DNA of 64,000 bases, from assembly GCA_965220715.1 (NCBI GenBank), contig OZ244843.1, forward strand, positions 1,736,001 to 1,800,000, given 5' to 3'. Source of the stretch: Bin5 sp965220715. Its GTDB lineage: Bacteria; Chloroflexota; Anaerolineae; Caldilineales; Caldilineaceae. A program made the translations under genes and the position numbers. The notes under the pieces are model-generated. The model was given only the letters and a program-made list of their open reading frames with translations, ran no database searches and was not told the DNA's origin. This document shows, piece by piece, positions 1 through 8,762 of the stretch (position 1 is the first letter of the stretch; every line of letters starts with the position of its first letter).

Positions 1-1044
1 CAGACGACATTCAGCGCCGTGGACCCCGAAATGACCGGCCCGCTGCACCTCTACGTCGGCTGGCAGGAGATGGAGCAGAAGCTGCGCGCTATCCTGCCGC
101 AGGACGCTTCCAGCCAGATCGCCATGGAATACAGCCCCCGCGGCGCCATCCCCTACGTCAGCAAAGTCGATGCCGGCACGCTGGAAATGGTGCGTGCCAA
201 CACCCGCGCCTCCGTCGTCAGCAGCGCCGACCTGGTGCAACTCGTGCAAGCAGTGCTCTCTTCACAGCAGATGGAGACCCACCGCCGCGCCGCCGCCCAC
301 CTGTTGGCGGCCAAGGATGCCGCTTTCGCCTTCGTCGCCAAGGCCATGCGCCAGCAACAGGAGATCACCGAGTACGACGTCCAGCAGTTGATCGTCCAAA
401 AATTCCGCGCCGAAAATCTGACCTGGGACCACGATCCGATCGTGGCCGTCAACGGCAACGCCGCCCTCCCCCACTACGCGCCCAGCGCCCAACAGCACAA
501 CCCGATTCGACGCGGGGACGTGCTCCTGATCGATCTGTGGGCCAAAGAGAAAAACAGTCCCGACGACTGCTACGCCGACATCACCTGGACGGCCTACTGT
601 GGCGCGGAGCCACCCCCAACCGCCAGCCGCGTCTTTGCCGTCGTCGCCCAGGCACGCGACACTGCCCTCACTGTCATAAACCAAGCGTTTGAAACCGGCA
701 AAACACTCCACGGCTACGAAGTCGACGACGCCGTCAGCAGCGTCATCGCAGACGCCGGATTCGGCGCCGGAATCCTTCACCGCACCGGTCACAGCCTGGG
801 ACCGAATACCCACTGGAACGGTGTCAACATCGACAACGTCGAGACCCAGGACCGGCGCAGCCTCATCCCCGGCGTCATGTTCACTATCGAACCGGGCATC
901 TACCTGCCCCACATCGACTTCGACAACAGCGGGCAAACGAAAGGGCTGGGCATCCGCAGCGAAGTCAACTGTATCGTTCACGACGGCCGCCTGGAAGTGA
1001 CGACCCTACCCTTCCAAACGGAGCTGTCAGGTTTGGGCGGCTAA
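1..1044 (+). CDS. M24 family metallopeptidase (Xaa-Pro aminopeptidase-like), 5'-truncated by window edge
   Basis: The reading frame is open from base 1, so the true start lies outside the window; the GTG at 19 is merely the first start-like codon inside it. The visible part carries the complete pita-bread catalytic domain of creatinase/aminopeptidase P enzymes, which remove an N-terminal residue before proline or act on related amidino compounds. Counting from the GTG, the expected metal ligands are D172 (LLIDLW), D187 (CYADITW), H258 (RTGHSLG), E291 (TIEPGIY) and E315 (RSEVN), so the dinuclear metal site looks intact. The N-terminal creatinase-like domain of the family (roughly 120-150 residues) is mostly missing here. 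The protein is probably cytoplasmic since no membrane segment is seen. It ends about 90 bases before the lutA-like gene on the same strand. Substrate is not predictable. Confidence 0.85.
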   Translation, partial: QTTFSAVDPEMTGPLHLYVGWQEMEQKLRAILPQDASSQIAMEYSPRGAIPYVSKVDAGTLEMVRANTRASVVSSADLVQLVQAVLSSQQMETHRRAAAHLLAAKDAAFAFVAKAMRQQQEITEYDVQQLIVQKFRAENLTWDHDPIVAVNGNAALPHYAPSAQQHNPIRRGDVLLIDLWAKEKNSPDDCYADITWTAYCGAEPPPTASRVFAVVAQARDTALTVINQAFETGKTLHGYEVDDAVSSVIADAGFGAGILHRTGHSLGPNTHWNGVNIDNVETQDRRSLIPGVMFTIEPGIYLPHIDFDNSGQTKGLGIRSEVNCIVHDGRLEVTTLPFQTELSGLGG

Positions 1045-1134
1045 ACATCCCTGCCCGGTTCCCGGCGCACCGTCCGGCCATTGGCCACTGTCAACAGACA
1101 ACCGCATCGTTCGTTGAAGAGAGTCGATCATCCC

Positions 1135-1980
1135 ATGCACAAGGTTACTTTTGAACGAAGACCCCAGCGCGTCGCCTTGTTCGTCACCTGTATGGTGGAT
1201 ATGCTCTACCCCAGCGTGGGTATAGCCACCTGCGAACTGCTGGAGAAAAACGGCATCGAAGTCGTCTTCCCGGAGGATCAGACCTGCTGCGGGCAGCCCG
1301 CCTTCAATGCCGGTTATCGCGACGAGGCCCGCAAGCTGGCCCGGCGTTTTCTGTCGATCTTCGGACCGCTCGTCGAAAGTGGCGAAGTAGATGCCGTCGT
1401 CGCCCCCTCCGGCAGCTGCGCCACCATGACAAGCCACTTTTTTGAGGCAATCTTCCAGGAATCCAAGGAGATGGAGCTGAGCCATCAGGCCGAAAGGCTG
1501 GCATCAGTGACCTTTGAACTGACCGAATTTCTGGTCGATGTGCTTGGTCTCGTAACCACTGGCGCACATCTGCAGGGCAAGGCTACCTATCATCCCTGCT
1601 GCCACCTCTATCGCGAATTGGGTGTCGACGAGCAGCCGCGCAAACTGCTGGCCGGGGTCGAGGGCCTTGAGATGGTCGATCTGCCCCACGCAGACGACTG
1701 CTGTGGATTCGGCGGGCTGTTTGCCATCAAGAACAGCGGCATCAGCGCGGCCATGGGACGGGCCAAGGCAACCTGCGCACAGCAGAGCGGCGCAGACGCC
1801 ATCGTCCTGTGCGACGTAAGTTGTATGACCCACATTAACGGCATTCTCAGCCGTGAAGGGGTAAGTTGCCGCGCCCACCATATCGCCGAAATACTAAACG
1901 ACCATCTCGGCAGTAGCCTGCGTCCGTCGACGCAACCGCCGCCGGCCCAGGCGGACCACCCCCGGCGCTGGGGTGAGTAA
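1135..1980 (+). CDS. lutA: LutA/GlcF-type (Fe-S) oxidoreductase with two CCG domains
   Basis: This is the cysteine-rich subunit of the LutABC L-lactate oxidation complex, related to the GlcF and heterodisulfide reductase CCG proteins. Two copies of the CCG signature are visible: CMVDMLYPS with TCCGQPAFNAG in the N-terminal half, and PCCHLYRELG with DDCCGFGGLF in the C-terminal half. These bind an Fe-S cluster in the family. The frame is open back to a TTG at 1081, but ATG 1135 is preferred because it has GAAGAGAG about 11 bases upstream and gives 281 residues, nearer to the usual 240-260. It is followed by LutB- and LutC-like genes on the same strand, so the three very likely form one operon that oxidises lactate (or a related 2-hydroxyacid) to pyruvate. 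No lactate permease is visible nearby. Confidence 0.88.
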   Translation: MHKVTFERRPQRVALFVTCMVDMLYPSVGIATCELLEKNGIEVVFPEDQTCCGQPAFNAGYRDEARKLARRFLSIFGPLVESGEVDAVVAPSGSCATMTSHFFEAIFQESKEMELSHQAERLASVTFELTEFLVDVLGLVTTGAHLQGKATYHPCCHLYRELGVDEQPRKLLAGVEGLEMVDLPHADDCCGFGGLFAIKNSGISAAMGRAKATCAQQSGADAIVLCDVSCMTHINGILSREGVSCRAHHIAEILNDHLGSSLRPSTQPPPAQADHPRRWGE

Positions 1981-2067
1981 CTGCGCCGGCCCAATACATT
2001 CTCTGGCGATCACTGCTCTCGAGCCGCTGGCCGCCGCTGTCCAACCGGCCAACAGGAAGCCATCACG

Positions 2068-3495
2068 ATGCAAGTAGATATTCATGCTCCTTACAAGGAC
2101 CGTGTCCAACAGGCCCTCAGCGACCCCAATCTACGGGTCGCGGTCAGCAAGGCCACTGACCGCATGTCCAATGCGCGTCACGCTTCCATGGACGCGATCG
2201 AGGGGCAGAAACTGCGGACGCAAGTGCGCCAGATGAAGGAGCACGTTCTCAGTAACTGGCCCGACTATCTACAGCAGTTGGAGACGAACCTGACCCGCAA
2301 CGGCTGTACCGTCCACTGGGCCGAAGGGGTCGAAGACGCGCAGGCCATCGTTAAAGATATCGCCTTGCAGAACAGCGCCAAGCTGGTCGTCAAAGCCAAA
2401 TCCATGGCCACCGAGGAGATTCACCTCAACCACGCTATGGAAGAGGCCGGTCTTCGCGTCGTCGAAACCGACCTGGGCGAGTATATCATCCAACTGGCCG
2501 ATGAGCCGCCCAGCCACATCGTCGCCCCTGTCATCCATAAACGGCTGGAGGATATCGCCGAAATCTTCCAGGACAAGCTGGACATGCCCCCCACACGTGA
2601 ACCGACGAAGATGACATCGCTGGCGCGTGCTCGATTGCGCCAGGAGTTCTTCGCCGCCGGCATGGGCATCAGCGGCTGCAACTTTGCCATCGCCGAAACC
2701 GGCACAATCTGTATCGTCACCAACGAAGGCAACGGGCGCATGGTCTCCAGCATGCCCCGCGTCTATGTAGCCGTGATGGGTATCGAAAAGCTCGTCCCCA
2801 CCGTCGAGGACGCCTTCCTGCAGCTCCAGGCCCTCTGCCGCAGCGCAACCGGCCAACAACTCACAGTCTACTGCTCAATGACCAGCGGGCCTCGCCAGGA
2901 TGGTGACGTCGACGGCCCCGAACAGGTGCATGTGGTTTTGCTCGACAATGGCCGCTCTCGCATGTTGGCTCGCGGCTACGGCGAGGCCCTGCTATGCATC
3001 CGCTGCGGAGCCTGCCTCAACGCCTGCCCGGTCTACCAGGAAATCGGCGGCCACGCCTACGGCAGCACCTACAACGGCCCGATCGGAGCAGTGATCTCAC
3101 CTGCCCTGGCCCCCGATATCGCCCAATTCAAGGAACTGCCCCACGCAACCTCCCTATGCGGAGCTTGCCGCGAAGTCTGCCCCGTCAAGATCGATCTGCC
3201 TCGTCTGCTGCTCGACCTGCGCTCCGATCTTGTGCAACAGGGAGTTTCGCCCAAGACGGAGGCCTGGGGCATCAAGAGCTATGCTGGCCTGATGAACAGC
3301 CGGCCCATGTACGAGAGTCTCGGCAAACTGGCCAGCATCGGCTCCAATCTGTATGCCGGTATGAGCGGGGGCAATATCAAGTTTCTGCCGCCGCCTCTGA
3401 ATGGTTGGACCGCCTATCGGGACTTTGCCCCCTTCGCCCGCAAGAGCTTTCGGGAATGGTGGAAGGAACGCAAAAAGTTGCGCGGGCAGGCGTGA
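2068..3495 (+). CDS. lutB: LutB-type LUD-domain iron-sulfur protein
   Basis: The 475-residue protein has the LutB architecture. An N-terminal LUD domain occupies about residues 60-300. A dicluster ferredoxin module follows, with CIRCGACLNACP near residue 310 and CGACREVCPVKIDLP near residue 364. A short C-terminal region of the LutB type ends the protein. In the family it transfers electrons from lactate oxidation through two [4Fe-4S] clusters in a cytoplasmic complex with LutA and LutC. The ATG at 2068 has an AGGAAG ribosome binding site about ten bases upstream. It lies 87 bases after lutA and 48 bases before the lutC frame, which supports co-transcription. All eight cluster cysteines are visible, so no decay is suspected. 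Confidence 0.92.
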   Translation: MQVDIHAPYKDRVQQALSDPNLRVAVSKATDRMSNARHASMDAIEGQKLRTQVRQMKEHVLSNWPDYLQQLETNLTRNGCTVHWAEGVEDAQAIVKDIALQNSAKLVVKAKSMATEEIHLNHAMEEAGLRVVETDLGEYIIQLADEPPSHIVAPVIHKRLEDIAEIFQDKLDMPPTREPTKMTSLARARLRQEFFAAGMGISGCNFAIAETGTICIVTNEGNGRMVSSMPRVYVAVMGIEKLVPTVEDAFLQLQALCRSATGQQLTVYCSMTSGPRQDGDVDGPEQVHVVLLDNGRSRMLARGYGEALLCIRCGACLNACPVYQEIGGHAYGSTYNGPIGAVISPALAPDIAQFKELPHATSLCGACREVCPVKIDLPRLLLDLRSDLVQQGVSPKTEAWGIKSYAGLMNSRPMYESLGKLASIGSNLYAGMSGGNIKFLPPPLNGWTAYRDFAPFARKSFREWWKERKKLRGQA

Positions 3496-3558
3496 GAATC
3501 CCACCCCGGTCGGCAGCAGCCCCCAACGGCCGGACGTCGAGCATTGGACACTGAAAAC

Positions 3559-4323
3559 ATGAACGTTCGCGATACAATCCTGTCCCGCCTGCGTGAGACT
3601 CTACGCCAACCGGACCTGCCCTTTCCTCCCCAGGTAAGCGACCCGCTCACGCAGGCCGAGCGCATGACTGTCACCCACGCCCCGGGAGATCGCTGGGCAC
3701 AGGCTGAACGCTTCGCACAGGAGTTGAACGCCGTCAAAGGCAGTTGCGAACTGCTGGAGACCGAAACCGAAGCCCGCCTATCCATCATTTCCCGCCTGCA
3801 CATGTGGCTGGAGGAGGAGCAGTCGGCCCGCAAGACCGCCAGCGCCGAACGCGCCGGCGATTGGGATGTCCTCTGTTGGCCGCTGGAGCAACTGCAGATC
3901 GAAGGGCTGCCTATCATTTTGAAGGAGATGGGCTTTAAACTGATCGAACCGACTGATCTGCACGATCCCGAGCAAAGGGAACGCATTCGCTCCGTTCGCG
4001 CCGGCATCACCACCGTGGAAGCCGCCTTTGCCAGCACCGGCTCTTTCGTTGTCGGTGGCCGCGGCGCCAACTCCCGCGCCGCCAGTCTGACCCCCTTCCG
4101 GCACCTGGTCGTGATCCCCTTCAGCAGGCTCTTTGCCACCGGAGAAGACTGGCTGGCCGAAATGCGTTACGCAGGAAAATTGGACGCCTACGTGCGCCAG
4201 AGTCGCAACCTCTCTATCATCACCGGCCCCAGCAAATCGGCCGACCTGGAGGGCATTCTAACCATGGGCGTCCATGGCCCAAAAGTCGTCCATGCCGTTC
4301 TCTTCGATGATCTGCATGAATAG
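3559..4323 (+). CDS. lutC: LutC-type LUD-domain protein
   Basis: This is the third member of the lactate utilisation set. It is a single LUD-domain protein of about 254 residues. The family hallmark is visible in the segment with TTVEAAFASTGSFVV, which corresponds to the conserved Gly/Thr-rich LUD motif, and in the C-terminal ITGPSKSADLEGILTMGVHG block. The ORF can be opened five codons earlier at a TTG (3544), but ATG 3559 is the more natural start. No strong ribosome binding site is seen, which fits translational coupling within the lut operon. Function is inferred from the family and from the order A-B-C on one strand. Regulation is unknown because no LutR-like regulator is present in the window. 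Confidence 0.87.
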   Translation: MNVRDTILSRLRETLRQPDLPFPPQVSDPLTQAERMTVTHAPGDRWAQAERFAQELNAVKGSCELLETETEARLSIISRLHMWLEEEQSARKTASAERAGDWDVLCWPLEQLQIEGLPIILKEMGFKLIEPTDLHDPEQRERIRSVRAGITTVEAAFASTGSFVVGGRGANSRAASLTPFRHLVVIPFSRLFATGEDWLAEMRYAGKLDAYVRQSRNLSIITGPSKSADLEGILTMGVHGPKVVHAVLFDDLHE

Positions 4324-4431
4324 CTGCGACCGACTGTATTCGTGGGTGAGCGCGACATACCGTCGCACAGGGAATGTTCCAGCTACGCGCGCCGCAGCGC
4401 GCGTCTGAATATCTCAAAAGGAGCTAAAGAA

Positions 4432-5313
4432 ATGGCGAACGAACCGCAGCAACAGTTCCGCACGCTTATCAGTCGCGCACAGCTGGCAGAAGCTATCGCT
4501 GCAGCAGATGACTCTGTCGCAGGCAACTTGCGCATCGTTGATTGCCGCTTCGACCTGGGCGACACCGGCGCCGGCCGCAGCGCCTACGCCCACAGCCACA
4601 TCCCCGGCGCAGTCTACGCCCATCTGGACGAAGACATGTCCGGGCCAATCGTGCCGGGCCGCACCGGCCGCCATCCCCTGCCCGATGCACCGGTCTTCGC
4701 CGCGACCGTCGCACGCCTGGGCATCAGCAACCGGTCTCAGGTCGCCCTCTATGATGACAGCGGCGGCAGCATGGCCGCACGCATGTGGTGGATGCTGCGC
4801 TGGATCGGCCACGAGGCCGTCGCCGTTCTCGACGGCGGCTGGAGCGCTTGGACTGCCGCCGGCCTTCCCACCAGCAGCGGCGTCGAAATGCCGCCAGCCG
4901 GCAGCTTCACCGCCAATCCCCGCCTCGAACTGGTCGTCGACGCCACCGAAATGCTGGCAAAGACCGCCAGTGGCGGCGCCCTTGTCATCGACGCCCGCGG
5001 CGCAGATCGCTTCCGCGGCGAGAACGAAACCCACGACCCAATCGGCGGCCATATCCCCGGGGCCTCCAATCTTCCCCATACCGGCAACCTGCGCGAAGGT
5101 CACTTCCGTGATCCCGCCGAATTGGCCGCCCGCTTCACCGAACTTATGGGCAACCGCCCCCCGTCCGAACTGATCTTCTACTGCGGCTCCGGCGTATCCG
5201 CCTGCCACAACGCCCTCGCCCTCGAGCACGCCGGCATCGGCGAGGCCCGTCTCTACCCCGGTTCCTGGAGCGACTGGATCACAGATCCGGCCCGGCCCAC
5301 CGCTCAGGGGTAG
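4432..5313 (+). CDS. sulfurtransferase with two rhodanese domains (3-mercaptopyruvate/thiosulfate type)
   Basis: A 293-residue protein with tandem rhodanese domains: an inactive N-terminal one (DCRFDLGDTGAGRSAYAHSH, with HIPGAVYAHLDEDMSG) and a catalytic C-terminal one. The active-site loop reads YCGSGVSACHN, with the catalytic persulfide-forming cysteine followed by G-S-G-V-S-A. That loop resembles 3-mercaptopyruvate sulfurtransferases (CGSGVTA) more than classical rhodaneses (CRKGVT). The ATG at 4432 is preferred over the longer GTG frame at 4342 because AAAGGAG lies just upstream. It follows lutC by about 110 bases and may be transcribed with it, although a metabolic link with lactate oxidation is not obvious. 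The likely role is cytoplasmic sulfur transfer or cyanide detoxification. Confidence 0.9.
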   Translation: MANEPQQQFRTLISRAQLAEAIAAADDSVAGNLRIVDCRFDLGDTGAGRSAYAHSHIPGAVYAHLDEDMSGPIVPGRTGRHPLPDAPVFAATVARLGISNRSQVALYDDSGGSMAARMWWMLRWIGHEAVAVLDGGWSAWTAAGLPTSSGVEMPPAGSFTANPRLELVVDATEMLAKTASGGALVIDARGADRFRGENETHDPIGGHIPGASNLPHTGNLREGHFRDPAELAARFTELMGNRPPSELIFYCGSGVSACHNALALEHAGIGEARLYPGSWSDWITDPARPTAQG

Positions 5314-5317
5314 ACAC

Positions 5318-5436
5318 AAGGCAATTGCATCAAATTGGGACAAAACCACGTGAGGCTGCCTCAACTAGGTAGGGGCGCCCCTTGTGGGCGCCCATTGTCG
5401 GCTATTGTGGTGTCTGAATTAAGATGCGTTTGCCCT
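5318..5436. repeat. MITE-like dispersed repeat, copy 1
   Basis: A 119-base element with imperfect terminal inverted repeats. The left end begins CAAGGCAATTGCATC and the right end finishes GATGCGTTTGCCCTG. The interior is GC-rich and carries the self-complementary block GGGGCGCCCCTTGTGGGCGCCC. A near-identical element lies at 45441-45560 and a right-hand half copy at about 45700-45741. It sits directly after the sulfurtransferase stop and just overlaps the last codons of the convergent methyltransferase. Confidence 0.7.
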
Positions 5437-6018
5437 GGGGGTAGACAGGGCCTGGGAGGACCGGCGCAAGAGAAGATACAACGAATCACCTTCGTCTATC
5501 TCCGTATAGCGGACGCATGCAACCTTTTCGAATTCTGAACCGACCACAGCTGTAAGTGACGCTTCAGTGTGATAAGTGAACTGCAGTCCGTGATTCTCTT
5601 CCGTTCCCTCGCCGTACCAGAAGGAGTGCAAAAGAAGGCCGTTTGCATTCAGTCTCGCTGCCTGCCGGAGTAAGGATTTCTGCAGCTCATCTACACTCAG
5701 GTGATGAAGCACTTTGTTGGAATAGATGGCGTCGAAACGTTGCTCCGTATCCAGCGTCACGGCATCCAGCAATAATACATCGGTACCAGGATGGTCTCGG
5801 CGATAACGACGCAAAAACATTTCCGACCTGTCGGAACCGGTCGCAGTGAACTCTTCCGCAAGCAGGGCCAGATCCTTTCCCGGCCCCATGCCCAATTCCA
5901 GAACCGTCGAGCCGGGCGGCAGGTGCTGCCTCAAAGCGGCTACCAGTTCTCGCCCGTCGTAGCCCTCCGCCATCTGCACGTAGGTTTCGACGTTTTCTTC
6001 GTCGTCATAGAATCCCAT
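5419..6018 (-). CDS. class I SAM-dependent methyltransferase
   Basis: A 199-residue Rossmann-type methyltransferase. Motif I is VLELGMGPGKDLALL (residues about 39-53), motif II is ATGSDRSEMF with the ribose-binding acidic residue, and motif IV is FDAIYSNKVLHHL. The protein is small and close to the minimal fold, with no added substrate domain, so the methyl acceptor cannot be named. It converges on the sulfurtransferase gene and its 3' end runs into a MITE-like repeat, which supplies the final residues after SSQALSTPR. That suggests the insertion altered the C-terminus slightly. The upstream gene is divergent (starts at 6112), leaving about 90 bases for both promoters. Confidence 0.82.
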   Translation of the reverse strand: MGFYDDEENVETYVQMAEGYDGRELVAALRQHLPPGSTVLELGMGPGKDLALLAEEFTATGSDRSEMFLRRYRRDHPGTDVLLLDAVTLDTEQRFDAIYSNKVLHHLSVDELQKSLLRQAARLNANGLLLHSFWYGEGTEENHGLQFTYHTEASLTAVVGSEFEKVACVRYTEIDEGDSLYLLLRRSSQALSTPRANAS

Positions 6019-6111
6019 GCAACTGATGTCTCCTGTGGGATGAGCGTATCTACATGGTCTGTGTCATAATGACGCCGACCGTATTTCAACCCATTTCAAA
6101 GGATATTCTTG

Positions 6112-6981
6112 ATGAGAACGCGAACAGGCAACTTCCCCATCGGCTTCCGCCGCGGTAACACAAAGTGGCAGCGAGATATCTCCTCGCTGGTGGAGTGGAC
6201 CGTACAACACGATCTCGAAGTGATCGATCTGACCACCGACCCCGCCGGCGCCCTGAAGACGGTCGCCGAGGCAGGCTTGCGCATCGGATCCATCGATCTG
6301 CCCGACAACAAGGGAATGATCGCTGCCGACCCCGGCCGCAGGGCCGAAGCCCTCGCCCGCAACAGCGACTGCATTCGCGCCTGCTCCGCCGCTGGCCCCC
6401 AGAACTACTTCGCCGTCATGCTTCCCGAAAATCCAGCCCTGCCACGCGCCGAAAACTATGGCTATATGGTTGAGAGCTTCAGCGCCCTGGCCCCCGTCTT
6501 CGAGGCAAGCGGTTCCCACTACGTTGTCGAAGGCTGGCCCGGCCCCGGCGCTCTCTGCTGTACGCCCGAAACCTACCGCTCCTTCTTCCGCGACGTGCCG
6601 TCCCCTTCAATGAGCGTGAACTACGACCCCTCCCATCTCATTCGCATGGGCATCGACCCGCTGCGCTTCCTCATCGAGTTCATCGATCGCGTCCACCACG
6701 TGCATGGCAAGGATACCGAAATCCTGGCCGAAAACATGTACATCTACGGGCACGAGCAGCCCGCCACCTTTGCCGAACGCATCTCCTACGGCGCCCACAG
6801 TTGGCGCTATACCATTCCGGGGCATGGAATATTCCGCTGGGGCGAAGGTCTGCGCATCCTGGCGGAAAACGGCTATAGCGGCGCTGTCTCCATCGAGCTG
6901 GAAGACTCCAATTTTAACGGCGCCGAGAAGACGGAAAAACAGGGCATCCTGCACGGCGCCCGCTTTCTGGCCGGCTGCTGA
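6112..6981 (+). CDS. sugar phosphate isomerase/epimerase-like TIM barrel protein
   Basis: A 289-residue AP-endonuclease-2/xylose-isomerase-like TIM barrel. Family metal-site residues appear in order: E in VVEGWPGPG, D in NYDPSHLIRMG, H in HHVHGKDTEI and E in SIELEDSNF. The start ATG 6112 has AAAGGA eight bases upstream; a TTG one codon earlier is unlikely. These proteins isomerise or epimerise sugars, inosose or hydroxypyruvate, and the exact substrate is not decidable from sequence. The gene is divergent from the methyltransferase and convergent with the beta-CASP hydrolase. Several other sugar-catabolic genes of similar type occur in this window, which suggests a carbohydrate-scavenging lifestyle. 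Confidence 0.85.
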   Translation: MRTRTGNFPIGFRRGNTKWQRDISSLVEWTVQHDLEVIDLTTDPAGALKTVAEAGLRIGSIDLPDNKGMIAADPGRRAEALARNSDCIRACSAAGPQNYFAVMLPENPALPRAENYGYMVESFSALAPVFEASGSHYVVEGWPGPGALCCTPETYRSFFRDVPSPSMSVNYDPSHLIRMGIDPLRFLIEFIDRVHHVHGKDTEILAENMYIYGHEQPATFAERISYGAHSWRYTIPGHGIFRWGEGLRILAENGYSGAVSIELEDSNFNGAEKTEKQGILHGARFLAGC

Positions 6982-7063
6982 CAAATGGAGCGGCCGGCGC
7001 AGTAGCAGAGGCGCGTGCGCGCACGCCAAAGACTACGCCGGCCGCCATTGATCCTGTTGCCGC

Positions 7064-8470
7064 TCAGAACTCGAACGACTGGTGCAGCGTCGGCATAACC
7101 ACATCGCTGTGGCCCTGCCCCCGCAACTCTTCCGCCAGCGCGCCCGCTCCCTCCTGCTCGCCATGGACGAGAAATATCCTCTGCAACCGCTCCCGGTCAA
7201 AATGCGATGCCCACCCGAGTAACTCCGCCTGGTCGGCGTGGGCGCTGTACCCATTGATCCGGGCAACCTCGGCCCGCACGCCGTACTCTTCGCCGAAAAT
7301 TCTCACCTTCTCGTTCCCCTCCAGAATGCGCCGGCCAAGCGTGTGCTGCGCCTGATAACTCACGAACAGCACCGTGTTTTCCGGATGAGTGATGTTGTTT
7401 TTCAAGTGGTGAAGCACGCGACCGCTTTCAGCCATGCCGCTCGCGCTGATGATAATCGCCGGCTCCGTCAGGTGATTCAACTGCTTGCTGCGGCGCACCT
7501 CCCGCACATACTCAATGCGGGGATAATCGAATGGGCTGCGCCGCCGGCCATCCTCCAGAAACGTCTGCACATTGGTGTCCCATGATTCAGGATGCATGCG
7601 GAACACATCTGTCGCATTAATCGCCAACGGACTGTCCACAAACACCGGGATCTCCGGAATGTCTCCCCTGGCATCCAACTGATTCAGAGCGTATACGATC
7701 TCCTGCGTTCGTCCCACCGCAAACGAAGGGATGATCACCTTTCCCCGCCGCCGCGCCGTCTCGCAGACCACCTCCCGCAGCCGCCTCAGCGCCTTCTCGT
7801 AAAGACCGTGCCGCCGCCCACCGTAGGTGCTTTCCATAATCAACAGATCGGCCTCCGTGGCCACCGCAGGGCTGCGCAGAAGCGCGATCTCCTCCCGGCC
7901 CAGATCACCGCTGAACACCAGCCGCCAACTCTTGCCGCTGGCAAACTCCTCGATCGCCAGTTCCACAAACGCAGAACCGAGTATATGGCCGGCATTGTGA
8001 AAAGTGAGCGTGACGCCGTTGGCGATCAGCACAGGACGCCCCTCGCCGACGCTCACAAATAGCGGCAAAGTCTCCCTCGCATCCTCCCGCGTGTAGATCG
8101 GCTCGACCGGCGCCTCACCTCTGCGGCTCCGCTTGCGGTTGAGATACTCCACGTCCTTTTCCTGTATATAACCACTGTCCATCAGCATATACGCCGACAG
8201 ATTGCGGGTCGCTGCCGTACACCAGACATTGCCGTCAAAGCCCTGCTTCACCAAATTAGGCAGCTTGCCCGTATGGTCGATGTGAGCGTGGCTCAGCACC
8301 ACACAACTGATCGACTGCGGCTCCCACGGAAAGTTCAAATTGCGCGCATAGGTGTCGCCTCTCCGCCCCTGATACAATCCGCAGTCCAGCAAAATGCGCT
8401 GCCCGTTCACTTCCAGCAGGTGCATCGACCCCGTCACCTCCTGCGCCGCCCCATGAAATGTAAGCCTCAT
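7064..8470 (-). CDS. beta-CASP metallo-beta-lactamase-fold RNase (CPSF/YSH1-like)
   Basis: A 468-residue MBL-fold protein with a beta-CASP domain, the architecture of RNA-processing nucleases such as CPSF-73-like exonucleases. The zinc-binding HxHxDH is SHAHIDHTGKLP (H61, H63, D65, H66). Further expected elements are GHILGSAF, SGDLGRE, MESTYGGR, the beta-CASP PSFAVGRTQE and VDSPLA motifs, SASGMAESGRVLHHL, and the C-terminal GYSAHADQ and LVHGEQEGA histidines. A strong GGAGGGAAGGG ribosome binding site precedes the ATG. The protein is probably cytoplasmic. Whether it cleaves RNA here is inferred from family. No second (KH or other) domain is visible. It is divergent from lexA, with about 400 bases between. 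Confidence 0.9.
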   Translation of the reverse strand: MRLTFHGAAQEVTGSMHLLEVNGQRILLDCGLYQGRRGDTYARNLNFPWEPQSISCVVLSHAHIDHTGKLPNLVKQGFDGNVWCTAATRNLSAYMLMDSGYIQEKDVEYLNRKRSRRGEAPVEPIYTREDARETLPLFVSVGEGRPVLIANGVTLTFHNAGHILGSAFVELAIEEFASGKSWRLVFSGDLGREEIALLRSPAVATEADLLIMESTYGGRRHGLYEKALRRLREVVCETARRRGKVIIPSFAVGRTQEIVYALNQLDARGDIPEIPVFVDSPLAINATDVFRMHPESWDTNVQTFLEDGRRRSPFDYPRIEYVREVRRSKQLNHLTEPAIIISASGMAESGRVLHHLKNNITHPENTVLFVSYQAQHTLGRRILEGNEKVRIFGEEYGVRAEVARINGYSAHADQAELLGWASHFDRERLQRIFLVHGEQEGAGALAEELRGQGHSDVVMPTLHQSFEF

Positions 8471-8589
8471 CAGCCCTTCCCTCCTCTCCTGACTTCTTGC
8501 TAACTACCCAACCAAAATCAAATCACGACCCTGAGCGACGCCAGCGAACTGGTAACTCACTATTCCCTACCCCCTGCAGTTCCCGCAGC

Positions 8590-8690
8590 CCTTCGCGGAT
8601 AAGACGGTGTTAAGGTGTTTTCCGCGCCCTCCGTGTCCTCCGCGGATAAAAAGGCTTTAAGGTGTTTTCCGTGGACCAAAAAGGTGTTTC
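8590..8690. repeat. short degenerate direct repeats (TTCGCGGATAAAAAGG type)
   Basis: Two imperfect copies of a unit of about 48 bases are visible: GGATAAGACGGTGTTAAGG followed by TGTTTTCCGCG, and GGATAAAAAGGCTTTAAGG followed by TGTTTTCCGTG. A third partial copy, GGACCAAAAAGGTGTTTC, follows. The same word family reappears at 45580-45720. No reading frame is plausible. It lies in the 400-base gap upstream of the lexA promoter. Confidence 0.6.
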
Positions 8691-8733
8691 ATCAAGTTAC
8701 ATCTATAGCTGGAACAATCGTGCGCGTCAGGAC

Positions 8734-8762
8734 TTGACACCGCACAGATGTTCTTGTATACT
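8734..8762 (+). promoter_or_regulatory. near-consensus sigma-70-type promoter of lexA
   Basis: A perfect TTGACA at 8734-8739 and TATACT at 8757-8762 are separated by 17 bases. The lexA start codon is 111 bases beyond the -10 box. This is the best canonical promoter in the window. Confidence 0.8.

Noticed and set aside
262..981. 239-codon minus-strand frame inside the M24 peptidase
   Set aside because: Antisense shadow of a gene with all catalytic residues intact.
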